Positions 34,037 to 38,196 of a DNA stretch of 38,196 bases are shown piece by piece; position 1 is the stretch's first letter, and every line of letters starts with the position of its first letter. The position numbers and the translations under genes are program-made. This DNA is from Opitutaceae bacterium. GTDB lineage: Bacteria; Verrucomicrobiota; Verrucomicrobiia; Opitutales; Opitutaceae. The DNA lies in the NCBI GenBank assembly GCA_005799525.1, contig SYGN01000120.1, positions 1 to 38,196 on the forward strand. Direction: 5' to 3'. Under the pieces are notes generated by a model. That model ran no database searches, was not told the origin of the DNA, and worked only from the letters and a program-made list of their open reading frames with translations.

Positions 34037-34396
34037 TTAGGCGGAGGGATGGAGTTTCGTCGAGGCATACGCGCTCATCACCAGCCGTGCGCCGATCACG
34101 ATGACGAAGCCGCCACCACCGAGGAAGGCGAGGCCGCCGACGAGGGCACGGGGAATGAACGCGAGCAGGCTGGCGGCGTGCGGTAGAAAGCCCGTGGGAG
34201 TTGTGAGATCGGTGGGGGCGGGACGGGATGGTGGTTCGGGAATCCCATTGGATTCTTCGCCGGGCTCAGAGGGACAAGACGGATCAGCGGTAGAGCCAGT
34301 ATTTTTGGCTCTGCTGCTGGTAGATTTTCGCCTGCTCCCGCCACTGTTTGAGCCACCGCTCGATGTCGGTGTTTTTGCCGTTGGCGGCGAGGTCAT
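34037..34396 (-). CDS. Possible small membrane protein
   Basis: Reading frame of 119 residues from ATG 34396, of which the last 60 carry a hydrophobic hairpin (LLAFIPRALVGGLAFLGGGGFVIVIGARLVM) followed by a short charged tail. The first third is Ser/Thr/Pro-rich and overlaps the end of the DUF1343 gene by 113 bases, so the true start is probably downstream, but no ATG or GTG is obvious there. No family is recognised. It ends 9 bases before the manA start. Confidence 0.35.
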   Translation of the reverse strand: MTSPPTAKTPTSSGGSNSGGSRRKSTSSRAKNTGSTADPSCPSEPGEESNGIPEPPSRPAPTDLTTPTGFLPHAASLLAFIPRALVGGLAFLGGGGFVIVIGARLVMSAYASTKLHPSA

Positions 34397-35654
34397 TGAA
34401 GAACGCGCGCGAGCCCATCAGATTGAGAAACAGGCTGCGTTGCGGAGTGGGGGCGAAGGTAAACGGATTTCTAGGTTCCAGTTTACAGGCGAGTCGCATG
34501 AGATGGAAATTCAGCTCGGTGGGGCGCCAGGCGTCGTAGTCCCGGATCTCAATGTAGAGTCCGGTGCCGGCTTTGCCGGTCTTGGTGTTGGGCGCGCTGA
34601 CGCGGCGGAAGTCGATGCCGGGGAGTTTGAGGGCCCGTAGTTCTTTTTCGTAGACGTCGATCTTGGTCGTGAGGTGAAGCACGCCGCGGAACTGGTATTG
34701 CGAACCCACGCCGTGTTTGAAGCCACCGAGTTCGCAGCCGAGGCCGGTCATCGGGTAGCCCTTGACGGCTTCGAAATCCGAGATGAGTGGCGAGGTGGGA
34801 ATCCAGGTGAGGCCGGTCTCGGTCCAGCGCATCGAGCGGGTCCAGCCGCGCATGGGGATGACGGTGAGTTTGCCTTTCGTGCGTTGGGCGTCGGTGAGGG
34901 CGTGACGGCCGGGTGCCTCGGGGGCGTCTTTCGTCATGCGGGCGAGTTCGCCCATGGTGAGACCATGCACGTAGGGAACGCGGAAGGCGCCGACGTAGCT
35001 CAGGAGGTCGGCGTCCATGGGCGGGCCATCGGCCTTGAGGCCGCCCAGCGGATTGGGGCGATCGAGGATGATGATTTCGACGCCGTATTCGAAGCAGGCG
35101 GACATGGCGCCCTTCATGGCGCTGATAAATGTGTAGCTGCGTGTGCCGATGTCCTGCAGATCGACGACGAGGGCGTCGAGGTCCTTGAGCTGGGTTTGGG
35201 TAGGCTTGCGAGTCTTGCCGTCGTAGAGCGTGCGAACGGGGAGGCCGGTACGTTTGTCGATGTAGTCGTTGAAGTTTTTCCCGGCGGGAAATTCGCCGTT
35301 GATGCCATGCTCGACGGCGAAAAGGGCGACGAGTTTGACGCCGGGGGCGCGGCGGAGGATGTCGGCGGTGGGAATGCCGCGGCGATTGACACCTGCGGGA
35401 TGCGTGAGGAGGCCGAGGCGTTTGCCTTTCACGGCGGCGAAACCATCGGCTTCGAGGACGTCGATGCCGAGGAGGAGCGGACTGGATTTTTCTACCGGCG
35501 CGGGCGGAGGCGTGACCGTGATCTGCGGGGCGACGAACGGTGCGGTGGGCTTCGGAGTCGGCGGCTGGCTCGCGCTGCAACCGAGGAGGCCAAGCAGCGG
35601 CACGAGGAGCGGGAGCAGAGGCTGGAGGAACGGGAGACGGAGCGCGCCGAGCAT
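34284..35654 (-). CDS. NamZ/DUF1343 lipoprotein (exo-N-acetylmuramidase family)
   Basis: 456 residues from ATG 35654; the GTG at 35738 is too far upstream for a good signal peptide. LPLLVPLLGLLGC gives a lipobox (Cys26). The DUF1343 domain follows: VKGKRLGLLTHPAGVNRRG, VALFAVEHGINGE with the conserved EHG (115-117), GLPVRTLYDG, ALVVDLQDIGTRSYTFISAMKGAM, IILDRPNPLGG and GLTMGELARM. Members such as YbbC/NamZ remove N-acetylmuramic acid from the end of peptidoglycan chains during wall recycling. Lipidation would place it in the periplasm or at the surface. It lies close to a glycerate kinase and a mannose isomerase and fits a sugar-salvage role. Confidence 0.88.
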   Translation of the reverse strand: MLGALRLPFLQPLLPLLVPLLGLLGCSASQPPTPKPTAPFVAPQITVTPPPAPVEKSSPLLLGIDVLEADGFAAVKGKRLGLLTHPAGVNRRGIPTADILRRAPGVKLVALFAVEHGINGEFPAGKNFNDYIDKRTGLPVRTLYDGKTRKPTQTQLKDLDALVVDLQDIGTRSYTFISAMKGAMSACFEYGVEIIILDRPNPLGGLKADGPPMDADLLSYVGAFRVPYVHGLTMGELARMTKDAPEAPGRHALTDAQRTKGKLTVIPMRGWTRSMRWTETGLTWIPTSPLISDFEAVKGYPMTGLGCELGGFKHGVGSQYQFRGVLHLTTKIDVYEKELRALKLPGIDFRRVSAPNTKTGKAGTGLYIEIRDYDAWRPTELNFHLMRLACKLEPRNPFTFAPTPQRSLFLNLMGSRAFFNDLAANGKNTDIERWLKQWREQAKIYQQQSQKYWLYR

Positions 35655-35810
35655 AAAGGTACTCGAGAGTGGGCTGCGCAGCGGGGCGCGGTCACGTCCA
35701 AAAGCGCACTGAAAGTGCGAAGAGCGTGCCAAACGCACGGATGAGCGCCAGACGGGATGGCGGATTTTGTATTCCTAAGAGGTTACCAATGACCGACGCA
35801 CGAGGGGCGG

Positions 35811-37055
35811 TCAGAGGGACTGGCGGATGGCGGCGGTGAGAAGGTCGGGGGCTGCGCGCAGGGCGTGGGCGAGCGGGGTGCCGGCTGGCGTGATCGCGTG
35901 AAGGGTGAGGTGGGCGCGGGGTGTGAGCGTGGAGACGGCACCGGCGAAGACGTGGACGGGTTTGCCGAGGGCGAGAGCGCGGGCGGCGACGGCGCCGGGA
36001 CCTTTGCCGGTGAGCGAGGTGTCGTCGAAGCTGCCTTCGCCGGTGATGACAAGATCGGCGGCGGCGAGTTTCCGTTCGAGGTCGAGCCATGCGGAGACGA
36101 GATCGAACCCCGGGAGGAGTTTCGCATCGGCGGCCGCCATGAGGCCGAAGGAAATGCCGCCGGCTGCCCCGGCGCCGGGGAGGTCCATGAGAGCGTTGGG
36201 GCGGCCGGTGTGCGCGCAGAGGAGGCGGGCGAGGCGCGCGCATTCGTGATCGAGGCGGGCGAGGTCGGCGGGGCGCAGGCCTTTTTGTGGGCCGTAAGTG
36301 GCGGCGGCCCCGCGGGGACCGAGGAGGGGATTGGTGACGTCGCAGGCGATGCAGATCGGTGGGAGCGGGTCGGTAGGAAAGGAGCCGGAGGAGACGGGGC
36401 GGGAGGGGAAGGGGACGGGGTTTGGGGTCTGGGGTCTGGGGAGGGAAAGGCAGCCGGTGAGGTGGACGACGCGGGGCCAGTGGGCGGGGATGGGAGGGGA
36501 GACGGGCGCATCGTCGGCGAAGTGACAGGTGAGGCCGAGGGCGGCGAGGGCGCCGAGGCCGAGGTCGCTCGTGGCGCTGCCGCCGACGCCGAGGAGAATG
36601 GCGGCGACGCCGGGGCGGGCGGCGGCGAGACGGATGAGTTCGCCGGTGCCGAGGGTCGTGGTGTGCCACGGGTCGCGTTGGTCGGGGGCGAGGAGGGCGA
36701 GGCCGGAGGCGGTGGCCATCTCCACGACCGCGACGGTCGGTGGAATGTCCAATGACCAATGACCAATGTCCAATGACAGGAGGGTGCGGGCGGGGCTGGG
36801 AATGTTGGTGACGGGGACGAAGCCGATCGTGGCGAGCGTGGGGGTGCCTCGGGGGCCGGTGACGGTGTGCGTTTCGACGGTGCCGCCGGCGGCGCGAGTG
36901 AGGATTTCGCAAAAGCCTTCACCGCCGTCGGCGAGCGGGCAGAGGTCGAGCGTCCAATCGGGGTGACGTTCGCGCAGGGCGGCGGCGGTGAGTTCGCACG
37001 CGTGCGGCGCGGTGAGCGAATCTTTGAATTTGTCGAAGGCGAGGAGGACGTGCAT
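35811..37055 (-). CDS. Glycerate kinase, GarK/GlxK type, with repeat insertions
   Basis: 414 residues from ATG 37055, about 35 more than the usual 375-380. The family motifs are all present: LLAFDKFKDSLTA (4-16), PLADGGEGF (39-48), GVGGSATSDLG, ACDVTNPLLGPRGAAATYGPQKG, LPGAGAAGGISFGL and LVITGEGSFDDTSLTGKGPG. It phosphorylates D-glycerate with ATP. Two stretches not seen in the family, SLDIGHWSLDIPP (about 92-106) and RPQTPNPVPF (about 205-214), are encoded by two separate heptamer-repeat patches (36744-36775 and 36417-36444) yet stay in frame. It lies upstream of the NamZ gene on the same strand. Confidence 0.92.
   Translation of the reverse strand: MHVLLAFDKFKDSLTAPHACELTAAALRERHPDWTLDLCPLADGGEGFCEILTRAAGGTVETHTVTGPRGTPTLATIGFVPVTNIPSPARTLLSLDIGHWSLDIPPTVAVVEMATASGLALLAPDQRDPWHTTTLGTGELIRLAAARPGVAAILLGVGGSATSDLGLGALAALGLTCHFADDAPVSPPIPAHWPRVVHLTGCLSLPRPQTPNPVPFPSRPVSSGSFPTDPLPPICIACDVTNPLLGPRGAAATYGPQKGLRPADLARLDHECARLARLLCAHTGRPNALMDLPGAGAAGGISFGLMAAADAKLLPGFDLVSAWLDLERKLAAADLVITGEGSFDDTSLTGKGPGAVAARALALGKPVHVFAGAVSTLTPRAHLTLHAITPAGTPLAHALRAAPDLLTAAIRQSL
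36417..36444. repeat. Heptamer patch, downstream copy, in glycerate kinase
   Basis: Plus-strand units GGGGTTT, GGGGTCT, GGGGTCT and GGGGAGG follow in exact phase. They encode the PQTPNPV insertion in the protein. Two middle units are identical. Confidence 0.6.
36744..36775. repeat. Heptamer patch, upstream copy, in glycerate kinase
   Basis: Four tandem WCCAATG units (36748-36775) follow a partial AATG. The four full units encode the SLDIGHWSLDI segment. Seven is not a multiple of three, so gain or loss of one unit would frameshift the kinase. Confidence 0.65.
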
Positions 37056-37110
37056 GAGCGCGGAGCAAATTGATTGCCGCGTCGCTGGGGGCTCCGAGCA
37101 ATATCAAAAC

Positions 37111-37180
37111 GTGGGTCGGTTTGCTGGCGCTCGCCGCTACCGGGCGGGGCGTGGGTTGGCTCGCTGGCGCTCGCCGCTAC
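37111..37180. repeat. Direct repeat of a hairpin-arm sequence
   Basis: Two 30-base units, 37111-37140 and 37151-37180, agree at 27 positions; both end in GCTGGCGCTCGCCGCTAC. They lie 40 bases apart between the TonB receptor and the glycerate kinase gene and match the arms of the hairpin at 28410-28467 closely. Confidence 0.6.
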
Positions 37181-37217
37181 GGGGTGCTCGAGGCTACGGG
37201 GCGCGATTGGCTAGAAA

Positions 37218-37235
37218 GGCGGAGTGCAGTCCGCC
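37218..37235. repeat. Hairpin after the TonB receptor gene
   Basis: GGCGGA-GTGCAG-TCCGCC forms a 6-base stem with a 6-base loop, starting just after the receptor's stop in transcription order. It resembles the near-palindrome at 13542-13557. It could act as a weak transcript end, but no T-run follows. Confidence 0.45.
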
Positions 37236-37241
37236 CGACTC

Positions 37242-38196
37242 TTAAAAGCCGCCGGTGACGCCGGGGGTGTAGGTGAAGCCGAGGTTGTTCGCGATGGCGA
37301 AGCGGCTCCAGTCGGGGGCGCCGTCGACGACGCGGTAGCGCGTCTTTTGGGCGTTGGTGACGTTGCGGCCGGAGACGAAGAGACGGGCCCAGCTGGTGAC
37401 GCGGATGCCGGAGCGGGCGCCGAGGGCGAAGGATTCGTGGTCGGTCGTGAAGAGGGCGTTGTAGGTGAAACGGGCGCGGCTCGCCTCGAAGGCGGAGCGG
37501 CGGATCATGTTCACGGATCCGCCGATCGCGTTGGCGCTGTCTTCCGGTTTGCGGAGGAGGCGGACCTCGACGCGCGAGATGTCGGCCGAGGAGGAGCCCA
37601 TCATCTCGAAATTGCGGTCGCGGTTGCCGGTGCCGAGAGTGGAGGTGGAGGCGGTGGGCAGGCCGTCGAAGCGAATCTCGGTGTTGACGGCGTCGAAACC
37701 GCGTACGCTGACGCCGATGATGTTGTTGGCGAAATACTCCACGCTGACGCCGGGGAGCCACTTCATGAGTTCGCCGGGATTGGAATCGGGGAGCGTCCCG
37801 AACTGATCGGCGGAGATGACGCTCTTCTGGCCGAGGCCGACGCGCTGCTCGTTGACCGCGATGGCGGCGGCGTCAGTTTCCTTTTTCGATTGCACGGTGA
37901 ACGCGTTCATTTGCACGGGGGAGTTGGTTTCTCCGTAGCGGGCCTGACTCGCGAGGGTGATGTCGCGTTGCGCGGTTTGGCCGGCGGTGATGGTGAGGGT
38001 CACTTCCTGATCGTCGAACCCGGCGAAGCGTACGCAGAGGGTGGCGGCACCTGTGGGCACGCCGGCCAGGCGAAACGTGCCACTCTCATCGGTGAGGGCG
38101 ACGAACTCGGTGCCTTTCAGGGAGACGCGGGCGTTGTTGAGGTAGTCGCCGGAGACGGCGTTTTTCACGCGGCCCTCGATGGTGCCGGTCGTGGCC
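37242..38196 (-). pseudogene. TonB-dependent receptor missing most of the barrel, 5' end outside window
   Basis: The frame is open to the right edge (ATTGTIEGRVK precedes the GTG at 38168), so the beginning is outside the window. Residues below count from that GTG. First comes a carboxypeptidase-regulatory-like domain (about 1-75: VSLKGTEFVALTDESGTFRL, GVPTGAATLCVRFAGF), then the TonB plug (about 105-220: GTLPDSNPGELMKWLPGVSVE, VSVRGFD, EIRFDGLP, ISRVEVRL, IGGSVNM). Only 88 residues remain after the plug, and their last 45 (LFVSGRNVTNAQKTRYR, LGFTYTPGVTGGF) look like the normal C-terminal strands of these receptors. Barrels need 22 strands (500-700 residues), so most of the barrel is missing with the frame preserved. 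It would import a large nutrient if intact; as it stands it cannot form a full channel. Confidence 0.72.

Noticed and set aside
1-38196. CRISPR array
   Set aside because: No regularly spaced identical repeats of 25-40 bases with unique spacers were seen; the repeats here are 6-7-base units or hairpins.

Overview
The window is GC-rich DNA in which every supported protein gene, and the one tRNA gene, lies on the minus strand. The gene families point to Verrucomicrobia, most likely the family Opitutaceae: a DUF1800/DUF1501 pair, secreted proteins carrying a repeated module with RAVGPTL- and NDNW-type motifs, a TonB-dependent receptor with an N-terminal carboxypeptidase-like domain, Gfo/Idh/MocA oxidoreductases and a xylose-isomerase-like TIM barrel. 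The taxonomic call is inference from gene content; there is no marker gene such as rRNA.

Layout by coordinate. (1) 1-1960: a frameshifted DDE transposase running off the left edge, a strong hairpin, and a fragment of an AlbA/RecG-like ATP-binding regulator. (2) 2064-7269: a set of DUF3570 outer-membrane protein, ApbE flavin transferase, TlpA-like thioredoxin and DUF4266 lipoprotein, followed by a large Ig-like secreted protein. The DUF3570 protein carries a Dxx(S/T)GAT sequence, the type of site ApbE flavinylates, so the set reads as an outer-membrane flavoprotein with its maturation factors. (3) 7445-13526: type II secretion-like genes in transcription order G, H, I, J, K, L, M, mostly overlapping by 1-4 bases, with a small GspG-tail-like gene in front. 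(4) 13559-18320: DUF1501 (Tat signal) and a five-domain DUF1800 protein, directly upstream of the pseudopilins. (5) tRNA-Arg(CCU) and a gene-poor 0.8 kb. (6) 19403-28240: a periplasmic adaptor and two RND permeases in one operon; the 1385-residue permease has two large insertions. (7) 28899-37055: a carbohydrate and cell-wall sugar group of two Gfo/Idh/MocA oxidoreductases, a zinc-ribbon membrane protein, a sugar isomerase/epimerase, a mannose-6-phosphate isomerase, a NamZ/DUF1343 lipoprotein and a glycerate kinase. (8) 37242-38196: a TonB-dependent receptor whose plug is joined almost directly to its last barrel strands, as if most of the barrel had been deleted.

Across these regions lies a layer of short repeats. 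Several patches keep a 7-base period, between genes and also inside the reading frames of gspJ, gspK and glycerate kinase. There are also REP-like hairpins and a hexamer repeat. The most promising leads are the predicted DUF3570 flavoprotein set, the heptamer repeats inside genes, the enlarged RND permease, and the linkage of DUF1800/DUF1501 to a pseudopilin operon.
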